From contig NZ_AP012330.1 in assembly GCF_001025215.1 (NCBI RefSeq), positions 1,674,001 to 1,738,000 of the forward strand: DNA of 64,000 nucleotides. Reading direction: 5' to 3'. The position numbers were made by a program, and so were the translations under genes. Below the pieces are notes generated by a model. The model was not told the origin of the DNA. It made no database searches and saw only the letters and a program-made list of their open reading frames with translations. Origin of the DNA: Bifidobacterium pseudocatenulatum DSM 20438 = JCM 1200 = LMG 10505 (lineage in GTDB: Bacteria; Actinomycetota; Actinomycetes; Actinomycetales; Bifidobacteriaceae). Below, in pieces: positions 37,805 through 47,101 of the stretch (the first letter of the stretch is position 1; each line of letters begins with the position of its first letter).

Positions 37805-39187
37805 TTACAAGGCGAGTTCTTCGGCCACGACTTTGGCGAGACGGTCGCAGACCTCGTCGGCCTGCTGCTGGGTTTCCGCTTCAGCCATGACGCGCACGAG
37901 CGGTTCGGTGCCGGAGGGACGCAAGAGCACGCGGCCGGTGTCGCCGAGCATTTTCTCTTCGCGTTCGACGGCCGCCTGCACTTTGGCGTTGGTTTTGGCT
38001 GCGAGCTTGTCGACGTTTGGCACATTGATGAGGGTTTGCGGCAGTTGCGGGAAGTCGGATGCGAGTTCTTTGAGACTCTTGCCGGAGTTGACCACTTCGT
38101 TGCACAAGGTCAGTGCGGTGAGTGTACCGTCGCCGGTGGTGGCGAATTCGCGGTTGATCACGTGGCCGGACTGTTCGCCGCCGAGCGAATAGTCGCCGCG
38201 CAGCATTTCCTCAAGCACGTAACGGTCGCCCACGCCGGTTTGCACGGTTTTGATGCCCATGGAACGCAGGGCGAGCTTCAGGCCGAGGTTGCTCATCACG
38301 GTTACCACGAGGGTGTCGTGGTTGAGTTTGCCCGCGTTTTTCTTGGCACGTGCAAGAATGCCCATGATCTGATCGCCGTTGACCATATTGCCTTCGCCGT
38401 CTACGGCAAGGCAACGGTCGGCGTCACCGTCGAATGCCACGCCCAAGTCGGCTCCGGAGGCTTTGACCATGGCCTGCAGCTGTTCGGGGTGTGTGGATCC
38501 GGCGTTCTTGTTGATGTTGTAGCCGTCTGGCGAAGCGTTGATCACGATCACGTCGGCTCCTGCGCGGCGCAACGCTTCCGGCGCGACCACGGAGGTGGCG
38601 CCGTTGGCGCAGTCAGCCACGACTTTCAAGCCTTTCAACGGTGTCGGCTGGGACTTGTCAGGCCCGATGGGGGCGATTGTGGATACCAGATGGTCGATAT
38701 ACAGGTTGGTTGCGGTTGCCGTGTCGTGGCTGATACGTCCCACGCCTGCACCGGTCGGGCGTTCCCAATCCTGGCCGAGCACGTTTTCGATTTCGTCTTC
38801 TTTGGTGTCAGGCAATTTGAATCCGCCGCGTGCGAAGAATTTGATGCCGTTGTCGGGCATGGGGTTATGGGATGCGGAAATCACGGCACCCATTTCCACG
38901 TTCAGCACGGAAGTCAGGTATGCGACGCCAGGGGTTGGAATAATGCCCGCGTCGATCACATCGAAACCACCTGCGGACATGCCTGCGGACAGTGCCGCTG
39001 CAAGAAAATCGCCGGAAACGCGAGTATCGCGGCCGACCAGTGCACGGCGACGACCGTCGAATTCGCTTTTGTCTCCATCATCGCCAAGCACGCGCACCGC
39101 AGCATCGCCCAAATCCAACGCAAGCTGTGCGGTCAAAGCCCTATTCGCCAATCCTCGAACACCGTCTGTTCCGAACATACGTGGCAT
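37805..39187 (-). CDS. glmM: Phosphoglucosamine mutase
   Basis: GlmM converts glucosamine-6-phosphate to glucosamine-1-phosphate for peptidoglycan precursor synthesis. The 460-residue product has the N-terminal MFGTDGVRGLANRAL, the active-site phosphoserine loop AVISASHNP (Ser106), the metal loop DGDADRC, and the phosphate-binding RPSGTEPLVRVMAEA near the C-terminus. GAGGA lies 10 nt before the ATG at 39187; the upstream TTG is not favoured. It precedes def. Confidence 0.96.
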   Translation of the reverse strand: MPRMFGTDGVRGLANRALTAQLALDLGDAAVRVLGDDGDKSEFDGRRRALVGRDTRVSGDFLAAALSAGMSAGGFDVIDAGIIPTPGVAYLTSVLNVEMGAVISASHNPMPDNGIKFFARGGFKLPDTKEDEIENVLGQDWERPTGAGVGRISHDTATATNLYIDHLVSTIAPIGPDKSQPTPLKGLKVVADCANGATSVVAPEALRRAGADVIVINASPDGYNINKNAGSTHPEQLQAMVKASGADLGVAFDGDADRCLAVDGEGNMVNGDQIMGILARAKKNAGKLNHDTLVVTVMSNLGLKLALRSMGIKTVQTGVGDRYVLEEMLRGDYSLGGEQSGHVINREFATTGDGTLTALTLCNEVVNSGKSLKELASDFPQLPQTLINVPNVDKLAAKTNAKVQAAVEREEKMLGDTGRVLLRPSGTEPLVRVMAEAETQQQADEVCDRLAKVVAEELAL

Positions 39188-39286
39188 GAGTCTCAAGTCC
39201 TCGCTATCTCAAGTTATATTGCCGTGCACCATCGTACTCAACGGGTTCACCATTCAACGAAACAGTCGAGAGCATGTTGCGATACC

Positions 39287-39328
39287 TGCATACTGCGGTA
39301 CGTAATGTTGCGCAAACCGCAGTATGCA
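39287..39328. repeat. 12-bp inverted repeat between eccC and glmM
   Basis: TGCATACTGCGG (39287-39298) and CCGCAGTATGCA (39317-39328) are perfect inverted copies 18 nt apart, in the gap after the eccC stop and before the glmM start. It could be the terminator of the secretion operon, though no T-run follows, or an operator for glmM. Confidence 0.5.
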
Positions 39329-39372
39329 ACGGCGCGGGCTTTTCCGCAATCTCACGTTTTCGCAATATCGCG

Positions 39373-42300
39373 TTATTCGCGCAATACCGCATTCGACAGT
39401 TGCGCCACGAACAGGCCTTGGTCTCGAGTGACGATTTGGGCGCGACCGGGCGCCGCCTTCTTCGGTTTGACTTTGCCGATCAGCTGGCCTTCGTTCGAAT
39501 CTCCGGACAGCAGAATGCCGGTCATGCCGAGATCATGGAACGTCTGCAATACCGGATCGTACATGGCTCGGCTCGCACCGCCGGTTCTGCGGGCCACCAC
39601 CACATGCAATCCCAGATCGGAGGCCTGCGCCAAATATGGCACCAACGCACGCAGCGGGTTGCCTCGGCTGGTGGAGACCAAATCGTAATCGTCGACCAGC
39701 ACGTAAACTTCCGAACCCGTCCACCAGGAACGGTCGCGCAACTGTTCGGCAGTCACGTCCTGGCCCGGAATGCGGGTTTTCAGGAATTCCGCAAGCGCGT
39801 CGAGACTTTCCGTAGCCTGTTCGTCATTGGTCAGGTACGCTCCAAAATGCGACTGCGGAATCTGCGCAAGATTCGCACGACGATAATCCAACATGAAAAT
39901 TTTTGCTTTTCCATCCGGATAGCTTCGTACGATTTCGTTGATTATCACGCGAAGGAATGTAGATTTCCCCGAACCGGCGTCACCGAATAGGTAACAGTGC
40001 GGTTCGGTGTTGAAGTCGAACACCACTGGAGACAGTGCGTTCTCGTCGATACCGACCACCATGTTGCCTTTGGCGAGCTGGTTGGATGCCTTTTGACGCA
40101 TGACGGAAGCCATCATCGCCTCGTACGGCAGGTTTTCGGGCAGCAACCGCAGCTTCGGACCATGCGGATGGCCTTGCCATGCGGAACGTACTTTGGCGAT
40201 GAGATCGTTGATGCCGTCGGACACCGTCGCCGCATCATGCCCGCCATCGATGCGGGGCAGCGCTGCGAGCGTATGCAGTTTGTTGGCGCTCAGGCCACGG
40301 CCAGGCGCGCCCTTGGGCACGGTGTCGGCAACGTGGCGGTCGATTTGCGAATCGCTCGGATCGCCCAAACGCAGTTCGAGCTTGGTGCCGATAAGGTCGC
40401 TGATATTGGCACGGATTTCCATCCAACGGTTCGCGCTGAACAACACGTGCACGCCGAAGGTGAGACCACGGGCAACGATCTGCTGGACTTTGGTTTCCAA
40501 TTCGTCATAGTCGCCGCGGAATACGCCCCAACCGTCGATGACGAGGAACACGTCGCCATATCCGTCGTCGACCTTGCCTTCGGCGCGACGGCGACGATAC
40601 GCGTCCATGCCGTCGATGCGCTGTTCTTTGAAGAATCGTTCGCGCGCGTCGATGATGCCGCTGACTTCGGCAAGCGTACGACGGACTTTTTCATCCTCAT
40701 TGCCTGCCGCAATGCCGCTGACATGTTCCAATCCATCCATGGAGGAGAACGCGCCGCCACCGCAGTCGATCACATAGAACTGCACTTCGAGCGGCGAATG
40801 CGTGAGCGCCAACGATGCGACGATGGAACGCAACATCATGCTTTTACCGCTCAACGGGCCGCCCACCACTGCCACATGGCCTCCCGCACCGGCAAGATTG
40901 AGGGCCATGACGTCTCGCCTCTGCTCGCGTGGCTTGTCTTCCAACGCGCATGGTACGACAAGCGCTCCGGCATTGCGCCACCTTGGCGAAATCAAGCCAT
41001 ACTCCTTGGTGACGGTCAGGTCCGGCATGAAATCGTCGAGCGAATTCGGCGTGACCAGCGGAGGCAGCCACACCACGTGCGCGGGATTGCCTTTGCCTCG
41101 CATCTGTTCCACCGCATACTGGAAGGTGGTGGTTTCGCCGTCCAACCCCTTCGGCACGCCCGACACGTAAGACGCGCGGAAGCGGGTGATGGTGCCGTCA
41201 GGCGATTTCAGATAGCCGATGCCAGACAGGCTTGGCAGATCGTACGCGTCCGTAATGCCCAGCACGGCACGGGATTCGGTTGCGGAGAACGTTTTCAGAC
41301 CGATACGGTATGACAGGTGCTCGTCAAGACCACGCAGCTTGCCTTGTTCCAAACGCTGCGATGCGATGAGCAGATGTATGCCCAGCGAACGGCCGACCGC
41401 GCCAATGCGAACGAACGATTGCACGATCTCGGGTTTCGCCTTCAACAGTTCGGAGAATTCGTCGACCACGACCAATAGTGACGGCAACGGTTTAAGATCG
41501 CTACGCCCGCCGTTGACACGCATCTCCTCATATTCGGTGATGTTGGCAAGGTTGCCCGCATCTCGCAGCAGCTCCTGACGTCGGTTGACTTCGCCATCCA
41601 GCGCGTCTTCCATACGGTCGACGAGCGACGCTTCCTTGCCGAGATTCGTAATGATGGATGAAATGTGAGGCATGCCGTCCATACCTGCGAAAGTGGCGCC
41701 GCCTTTGAAGTCGATGAGTACGAAATTCAACTGGTCCGGGGAATGGCTCAACGCCAACGACAGTACCAGGGTTCGCAGCACTTCGGATTTACCCGAACCG
41801 GTGGCGCCGACGAGCACGCCATGCGGGCCCATGCCATGCTGGCCCATCTCTTTGATGTCAAGGAACGCGGTACTGGTGTCGTCGAATAGGCCGATCGGCA
41901 CGCGCAAACGCTCCTTGCCCACACGATATGCCCACAGTTTCGCCAGATCGATATGACGAATATCGCTGATGCCAAGCAGATCAGGCAATTCGGGGGATTT
42001 CTTGCGATTGACGGATTGTGAGGAATCGTCTCCGGTTTCGTTAACATGCACGCTCTTCAAGCGTTTCGCTATGCAGAGCGCCTCTTCCACAGTCAATTCG
42101 TCCGGTTGGATTTCCACAGGCTTGAGTGCCGTGGAAAACACTTCAACCATATTGATGTCGCGCTTTTCGAGAACGTTCAGTCCTTCCTCAACCACGGTCT
42201 GCGAATACAGCACACGAAGCACGTCATCTTCCTCGAGCTCCCCCCAATCATTCGGCATGTCGAACACGGTCACTCCACCGAGGCCGTCTTCAGCGAACAA

Positions 42301-43299
42301 TCGGGACTCTCGAGACAATACAGTCCGGTCGAATCCATCATTGATCACCAAAACATGAGGAGCAATCTCATTATCTCCGGTACGCCTGTTGCGGTTCAGC
42401 ACTTCCTCGCCTATCAGCGCATCAACTTCGCGCACGTTGCTCGTCAGCATAAATCCATGACCGTTATACGTGCCTTCCAAGTATTTCTCGTTCAGCACAC
42501 GGTTATGAGGCAGCAACCGTACCCATTCCCACTGCCCCATGCGATCAGCGGATGCCAGTACGAGCACTCTGCAGCATTCAGCCGGATGCCAAACCGCCGC
42601 TTGACAGATCATGGCTCTTGCGAGCGCCTGCGTCTGGCTTTCGTTTCCAAGCAATTCCACACGCTTGTATTTCCTCAGGTCAATGCCGTAAGGCATATTG
42701 TGCAACGTTTTATGTGCAAGCATGAAACGATGCGCCGCCGATGCCGAAACCGGGTCGAGCTGCGCGAGTGGAGGCAATTCAGGTGATTCAAGCTGCAGGC
42801 ACAATGGCACACTATGCGTGCCGCAACGTAATATCATGAAATCGTCGTCTGCGGGAACACGTTCCCAGCAACGTTCCGGTTCCTGGGCGATCGCCGTCAA
42901 CGAGGATGGGGATGGAGCGTTCCACAATGCGGCATTGCGTTGTTTCCTTCCCGCGGTGCGCACGGTTTTGCGTATGCCAGCCAAATAAGTGAGATATTCA
43001 CGTCTTGCCGCCGCGAGGTTCGCCATGCGTTGCGAACGTTGGCGGAAGCCGTTGACCGCCACGAATCCCAATGACGACACCATGAACATGCCGCCGGTAA
43101 GCATGCCGGTGAGTCCCGAATTGGTCATCAGCATCATGACCATGGCGCTGGCGGTGCCCAACAATGGCACCAACGATGTGAGCAGCGTGTTGACACCGTC
43201 GCTGGGTTCAAGCTCGGGTGGTGCCTGCAATACGATTTTTCCTTTTGGAGGTTTGGGACCTTCGAGCCTGCTGTTTTGTTGTTCCGCAGTAATAGCCAT
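39373..43299 (-). CDS. eccC: Type VII secretion ATPase EccC (fused three-domain form)
   Basis: The 1,308-residue FtsK/SpoIIIE-family motor has two membrane helices near residues 35-85, then three ATPase modules with Walker A GATGSGKS (~500), GGPLSGKS (~812) and GDAGSGKS (~1105). Only the first has a Walker B with catalytic Glu (LLVVVDEF); the second and third read LVIDGW and VLVDDYD, as in known EccC proteins where the last two bind but barely hydrolyse ATP. In mycobacterial ESX-1 this chain is split into EccCa and EccCb. WXG100 cargo binds the last module. TGATG overlaps the stop of the RDD-FHA gene, with AGGAGG before it, so translation is coupled. Confidence 0.95.
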   Translation of the reverse strand: MAITAEQQNSRLEGPKPPKGKIVLQAPPELEPSDGVNTLLTSLVPLLGTASAMVMMLMTNSGLTGMLTGGMFMVSSLGFVAVNGFRQRSQRMANLAAARREYLTYLAGIRKTVRTAGRKQRNAALWNAPSPSSLTAIAQEPERCWERVPADDDFMILRCGTHSVPLCLQLESPELPPLAQLDPVSASAAHRFMLAHKTLHNMPYGIDLRKYKRVELLGNESQTQALARAMICQAAVWHPAECCRVLVLASADRMGQWEWVRLLPHNRVLNEKYLEGTYNGHGFMLTSNVREVDALIGEEVLNRNRRTGDNEIAPHVLVINDGFDRTVLSRESRLFAEDGLGGVTVFDMPNDWGELEEDDVLRVLYSQTVVEEGLNVLEKRDINMVEVFSTALKPVEIQPDELTVEEALCIAKRLKSVHVNETGDDSSQSVNRKKSPELPDLLGISDIRHIDLAKLWAYRVGKERLRVPIGLFDDTSTAFLDIKEMGQHGMGPHGVLVGATGSGKSEVLRTLVLSLALSHSPDQLNFVLIDFKGGATFAGMDGMPHISSIITNLGKEASLVDRMEDALDGEVNRRQELLRDAGNLANITEYEEMRVNGGRSDLKPLPSLLVVVDEFSELLKAKPEIVQSFVRIGAVGRSLGIHLLIASQRLEQGKLRGLDEHLSYRIGLKTFSATESRAVLGITDAYDLPSLSGIGYLKSPDGTITRFRASYVSGVPKGLDGETTTFQYAVEQMRGKGNPAHVVWLPPLVTPNSLDDFMPDLTVTKEYGLISPRWRNAGALVVPCALEDKPREQRRDVMALNLAGAGGHVAVVGGPLSGKSMMLRSIVASLALTHSPLEVQFYVIDCGGGAFSSMDGLEHVSGIAAGNEDEKVRRTLAEVSGIIDARERFFKEQRIDGMDAYRRRRAEGKVDDGYGDVFLVIDGWGVFRGDYDELETKVQQIVARGLTFGVHVLFSANRWMEIRANISDLIGTKLELRLGDPSDSQIDRHVADTVPKGAPGRGLSANKLHTLAALPRIDGGHDAATVSDGINDLIAKVRSAWQGHPHGPKLRLLPENLPYEAMMASVMRQKASNQLAKGNMVVGIDENALSPVVFDFNTEPHCYLFGDAGSGKSTFLRVIINEIVRSYPDGKAKIFMLDYRRANLAQIPQSHFGAYLTNDEQATESLDALAEFLKTRIPGQDVTAEQLRDRSWWTGSEVYVLVDDYDLVSTSRGNPLRALVPYLAQASDLGLHVVVARRTGGASRAMYDPVLQTFHDLGMTGILLSGDSNEGQLIGKVKPKKAAPGRAQIVTRDQGLFVAQLSNAVLRE

Positions 43300-44333
43300 C
43301 AACGCCTCCTGCTTTTCGATGTGATGATGCTGCAGCCCATGTCTCCCAGTCCGATGCGGGATCCGACATGCATACGCGTTCGGACGTTCGGTTCAAGTTC
43401 CGTCTCTTCGCCGCTTTCGTCAAGCACTCGCGTACCGTTGGTGCTCGCTAAGTCAGTGATCCAGATTTGGTCATCCACCAATTCGATCCGAGCATGGTTT
43501 CGTGAGACCGTACCAGTATGGTCAGGCACAGCCAACGCGATGTCCCCTGTCTGCTGCGGAGCTGGCTTGCGCCCGAGAATCAATGAAGAAGGCACGCTGA
43601 GAGTTCGCTTGGAGCCATCTTCAAAGAAGAGAAAGGTTTGGGGTTTCTCAGGAGGCGTCACTGGCACCGAGGCCGTCTGTTGTTCAACCGTTGTCCGAAC
43701 CGGATACATCGGCTTTCCCGAAGGCATGGGTACAGGAGAAACCTGTTTTGCCGTTGGCATGGGAACCGGTTTGGACACGTCCGCCACTGTTTTGGGAAGA
43801 GGCACGGGAGGAGTGGGCTGCATCCGAGGCATGGGAACCGGAGGAATTTGCCTCGATACGACCGGTTGTTCCTCCAACGCCTCAACACGTTGATGAATAT
43901 CGACGCATCCCAAAGATGCCAGTCTGTCTGCCCATCCCTGATGCAAATCATCCTTGGCGAACAACGGTGAGCAAATCACCGCAATCAGACCTATGACCAA
44001 CGCAAGCGTGGATCCGATAAGCACACAATACTTCACAAGAATCCGGCCCATTCCGGCGGGCAAAGTTCCCGCCGTGACGTCACGCATGCCTTCCACGCGA
44101 ACCGTACGCAAACCGAACATCATATTCCCCGGAGTCAGACCGCGCGAACCTTCTCCAATAGCCAGCACCGCAACCGATTCGAGCATCACCAGGAACGTGA
44201 CGGGAATATTATGTCCGAGCAAAGCCGCAATCACGCCGCAAAGCAATACGAAACCGCAATCGACGAATGCGGCCGCACATTGTTTTCCGGCTCCTGCCGG
44301 ACGACATCTCATTACGGAATTCGAATCCGACAT
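43299..44333 (-). CDS. RDD-FHA fusion membrane protein of the type VII locus
   Basis: The 344-residue product has an N-terminal RDD-type membrane domain with about three helices (FVDCGFVLLCGVIAAL, FLVMLESVAVLA, VLIGSTLALVIGLIAVI), a Pro-rich linker of about 80 residues (repeated PVPMP and PPVPLPK), and a C-terminal FHA domain (ILGRKP, SRNHARIEL, DLASTNGT). FHA domains bind phosphothreonine, so the protein probably links a Ser/Thr kinase signal to the secretion apparatus. Its stop and start overlap both neighbours as TGATG. The upstream in-frame stretch to 44510 lies inside the next gene and is not used. Confidence 0.88.
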   Translation of the reverse strand: MSDSNSVMRCRPAGAGKQCAAAFVDCGFVLLCGVIAALLGHNIPVTFLVMLESVAVLAIGEGSRGLTPGNMMFGLRTVRVEGMRDVTAGTLPAGMGRILVKYCVLIGSTLALVIGLIAVICSPLFAKDDLHQGWADRLASLGCVDIHQRVEALEEQPVVSRQIPPVPMPRMQPTPPVPLPKTVADVSKPVPMPTAKQVSPVPMPSGKPMYPVRTTVEQQTASVPVTPPEKPQTFLFFEDGSKRTLSVPSSLILGRKPAPQQTGDIALAVPDHTGTVSRNHARIELVDDQIWITDLASTNGTRVLDESGEETELEPNVRTRMHVGSRIGLGDMGCSIITSKSRRR

Positions 44334-45475
44334 CACAATCCCCTTATATACTGCAACGCGCCAGCTGCGAAGAAAGCCGCCACAGGCGTGACCATCATGG
44401 ACAGGAAGCACAACGCATCGCCGGCGCGAGACAATACAAGCGAATGAAAACCGCCTTTTTGCACAGGAATGGCATATACCAGCAGAACGCCAATCAGGCC
44501 AATCGCGCATACGCCGAGCAGCCTCATGTTTTCGGTTGTCATGAAGCCCCAGGCCCTCACGCAGGCCATAGCCATCACCATCACCGCAGACAAACGCATG
44601 CAGTACCGTTCGAAAGGTCTGCCCGACCGGCGCGGCTTAAGGGTGAGAAAGAGAAACAGGGCCGCGGTAAGCACGAGAAAGCCGACAGCATCATACATCC
44701 GATGGAAATCGCAGAATGCGACCAATGCCGCGTACGGCAATACCAGCAGCGCCAAGCAAAGCACGAAACCGGTCGCGTATCGGGCCTGAAACGTCTGCAT
44801 ATCTTCACGAATATCAACTTGGGTCAATACACGGGCCTCTTCGGGAATGCCACCGCGCACCGTCCAACGACGTGTCATGTAGGCACGCCATTGCACAAGA
44901 TAACGGTCCGGCACATGCACCACGATGTTCGGCAGCATTTGCAGACAGCATATGGCAGCGGCAAGCACCAAACCGGCAAGCAGCCGTACGTCCAACGAAC
45001 ACATCAGCGTTCCCGTACTGACGAGCAGCAACAGCAACGATACGGCAAAGCATGCGGATATCACGCCATTAAGCACCGGCTGATCAATGCAAACCGTCAT
45101 TAACGACATATTGAGGCATACGCAAGAAGAAGATAGGAAAACCGCCGCCGCGATCGGCTGAGCGCAAGGTTCAACGCAGCTCGCCGCCACACCGGCACAC
45201 ACCGACAGCAGCACAGCGCAAGCCATGGCAACCAGCGCAACGGTTTGCTCGTGTGAGCGTATGCTCACCACGCATAACCGATCACAAAACAGCATCAGCA
45301 ATATGAGGCTTGCCACAAGCAGCACAGGCAATCCTCGCATCCGCTCGTCGCCACCGGGAAGCAACACGCTTTCGGACAGCACCGTAACGGCAATACCAGC
45401 AAAAAGCACTGCGCAGACGAGCGATACAATGCATATCGCCTGTAAGTCAGCTGGCTTGGTTTCTTTGTGCCGCAT
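44333..45475 (-). CDS. EccD-like polytopic membrane protein lacking the ubiquitin-like domain
   Basis: The 380-residue product has about ten or eleven membrane helices and almost no soluble part except a loop of ~60 residues in the middle (RYLVQWRAYMTRRWTVRG...EDMQTF). Its C-terminal half parallels EccD encoded at 53251: a cytoplasmic loop before five helices and a closing GDALCFLSMMVTPVAAFFAAG segment against ADAAETICIMLILPLAYLAI. It lacks the N-terminal YukD-type domain. EccD normally forms a dimer lining the ESX membrane complex; a shortened paralogue could make a heterodimer. The start ATG has GGGAAAG upstream and overlaps the previous gene by 29 nt. Confidence 0.7.
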   Translation of the reverse strand: MRHKETKPADLQAICIVSLVCAVLFAGIAVTVLSESVLLPGGDERMRGLPVLLVASLILLMLFCDRLCVVSIRSHEQTVALVAMACAVLLSVCAGVAASCVEPCAQPIAAAVFLSSSCVCLNMSLMTVCIDQPVLNGVISACFAVSLLLLLVSTGTLMCSLDVRLLAGLVLAAAICCLQMLPNIVVHVPDRYLVQWRAYMTRRWTVRGGIPEEARVLTQVDIREDMQTFQARYATGFVLCLALLVLPYAALVAFCDFHRMYDAVGFLVLTAALFLFLTLKPRRSGRPFERYCMRLSAVMVMAMACVRAWGFMTTENMRLLGVCAIGLIGVLLVYAIPVQKGGFHSLVLSRAGDALCFLSMMVTPVAAFFAAGALQYIRGL

Positions 45476-45875
45476 ATTGGCTTTCCCACTCACGCAGACG
45501 AGTCATTCCTTTATCGAGCGCAACACGAGCCTGGGCCGCTTCATTATCTTCGTCGTCCGCATCCTCCACGCTATCTCGCACATAACTCATATTCTGCGCG
45601 AGGTAACCACGTACTTCACGCGCTTCCGGAGACTTGTCAATGCCAGCAAGGATGTCTTCCTCACAGGTTTTCCCCATGTCGATACGCTGCTGCAATACTT
45701 GCCAAGCGCGCCCACATTCACCTTTACGCCGCTTATTTTCAAGTTCTTTCGTTTTTTCGGCTATTTTTTCATCTATTTGAACTTTCTCTTTTTCGAATTT
45801 CGCCCGCTGCTTGTCAAGCCGGGCAGACAGTGAATCCATTTGGTTCATGAAAGCTTCGAATTCCGCTGATGTCAT
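45447..45875 (-). CDS. Small coiled-coil protein of the type VII locus
   Basis: This 142-residue, highly charged protein is predicted helical throughout, with a coiled coil over residues ~10-60 (LDKQRAKFEKEKVQIDEKIAEKTKELENKRRKGE). There is no signal peptide or membrane helix. Its last 29 nt overlap the start of the EccD-like gene. It could be a cytosolic chaperone (the role of EspG in mycobacteria) or an assembly factor; the sequence does not resemble EspG. The ATG at 45875 has GAAGTGGA upstream; one at 45899 does not. Confidence 0.7.
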   Translation of the reverse strand: MTSAEFEAFMNQMDSLSARLDKQRAKFEKEKVQIDEKIAEKTKELENKRRKGECGRAWQVLQQRIDMGKTCEEDILAGIDKSPEAREVRGYLAQNMSYVRDSVEDADDEDNEAAQARVALDKGMTRLREWESQYAAQRNQAS

Positions 45876-45972
45876 TCCACTTCTCTTTTCTTCGCACATA
45901 AAATTGTCGTACCGAGGTCATCGTCCGTTTCGCAATGCAAGTCATAACGATGCGGTTGGAAGGACATGACGA

Positions 45973-47025
45973 TTATCTTCCATCGGACGATCCACCGGAT
46001 GCCCCGGCAAACGCTACGTCATTCGACGTACTGCCAGTTCCACCGTTCGACGTGCCTCCGCCAAAAACGCTCAGCATGCCCTCTGTTTTTACGGAAAGCC
46101 GTTGCATAACCATGAGGCATACACACAATCCGTTAAGGGCTTCATACAGATTGTTAAGATATTCCACGATATCGGATGCCCATTGAATCGCCTGGGTGAC
46201 TTCCGCAGCGACAGTGACCGTAGCGAGCACCGGACCGGCTCCAGGAATAATCAGCTCACCCGCAATAAGCTTCAACAGCGAAATGATTTCACTCAACGTG
46301 TCGAATATCAGATTCAATGTTTTTTCCGCATTGTCCGCCAAAGCGTTCAACGCCTGGGCCATTTCCGAACATGGCTCCGGAGCTTCCACAAGCGCGTCGG
46401 CCACCGCCTCATTGCGAACAACATATATGTCCGCGGCCTGCCCAGACCACACTGTCTCGTCGAGACTATTGGAAATTTCCAATAACGCCGTCTGCACTTC
46501 AGGCAGTGTTTCAGCCAGCGACTGCCATTTTCCCGCAGTATCGCGAAGCTCATCCCAATCGCCGAAGAATGGTTTCCTGACCCACTCATCTATAGGACTG
46601 ACACCAAACAATGCCTTGCAAATGAAGTCAACACCTGAGATGGCAATGCGAAGCGTAGTAATCCTGCTATCCAGCGTTTTCGCCAAATCATGCGCACTTT
46701 GACGAGTCAAATCCCCTTCCAAAGATTCTGTGAACCTTTTTGACGCATCCTCGAACTTCTGGCTTTTCCTTCCGATGTCTTTCTTATCAAGTCCTGTTTT
46801 TTCCAGGATTCTCCCAACCACTTTGTCGGCTGACGTGTAGCCAAATTTCTGCCCGGAAAGGAGGGCTGAGGCAGCCTTTCCCACTTTCCTACTGTCATAG
46901 GCCTCACCGACTTTTTGATAAAACTTCAAGTCGCGTTTAATGTCGCTTAAATCGTCTGGAACATCGATGGTAATCGGGCCGAAATGCAAGTCGTTGGCAG
47001 AGCCATCATCTTCTTTTGCAGCCAT
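45973..47025 (-). CDS. Large WXG-motif protein, putative type VII substrate
   Basis: The 350-residue product is almost all helical. A WSG turn at residues 193-195 (ETVWSGQAADIYV) is flanked by long helices, as in WXG100/LXG proteins. A hydrophobic stretch (LIAGELIIPGAGPVLATVTVAAEV, ~265-290) could insert in membranes. The last ~30 residues are Gly/Ser-rich. No signal peptide. It may be a secreted effector or a PPE-like partner; a toxin domain cannot be named. Confidence 0.75.
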   Translation of the reverse strand: MAAKEDDGSANDLHFGPITIDVPDDLSDIKRDLKFYQKVGEAYDSRKVGKAASALLSGQKFGYTSADKVVGRILEKTGLDKKDIGRKSQKFEDASKRFTESLEGDLTRQSAHDLAKTLDSRITTLRIAISGVDFICKALFGVSPIDEWVRKPFFGDWDELRDTAGKWQSLAETLPEVQTALLEISNSLDETVWSGQAADIYVVRNEAVADALVEAPEPCSEMAQALNALADNAEKTLNLIFDTLSEIISLLKLIAGELIIPGAGPVLATVTVAAEVTQAIQWASDIVEYLNNLYEALNGLCVCLMVMQRLSVKTEGMLSVFGGGTSNGGTGSTSNDVAFAGASGGSSDGR

Positions 47026-47101
47026 ACTCTTCCCCTTGTGTATAGTTTGAATGTGATATTTACCCGGTTACGGCCGGATATGCTTTGCACAGCATCCTGT
47101 T

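Noticed and set aside
38036-39688. A 550-codon plus-strand frame across glmM and the end of eccC
   Set aside because: It crosses two convincing genes and their gap, and encodes no known domain.
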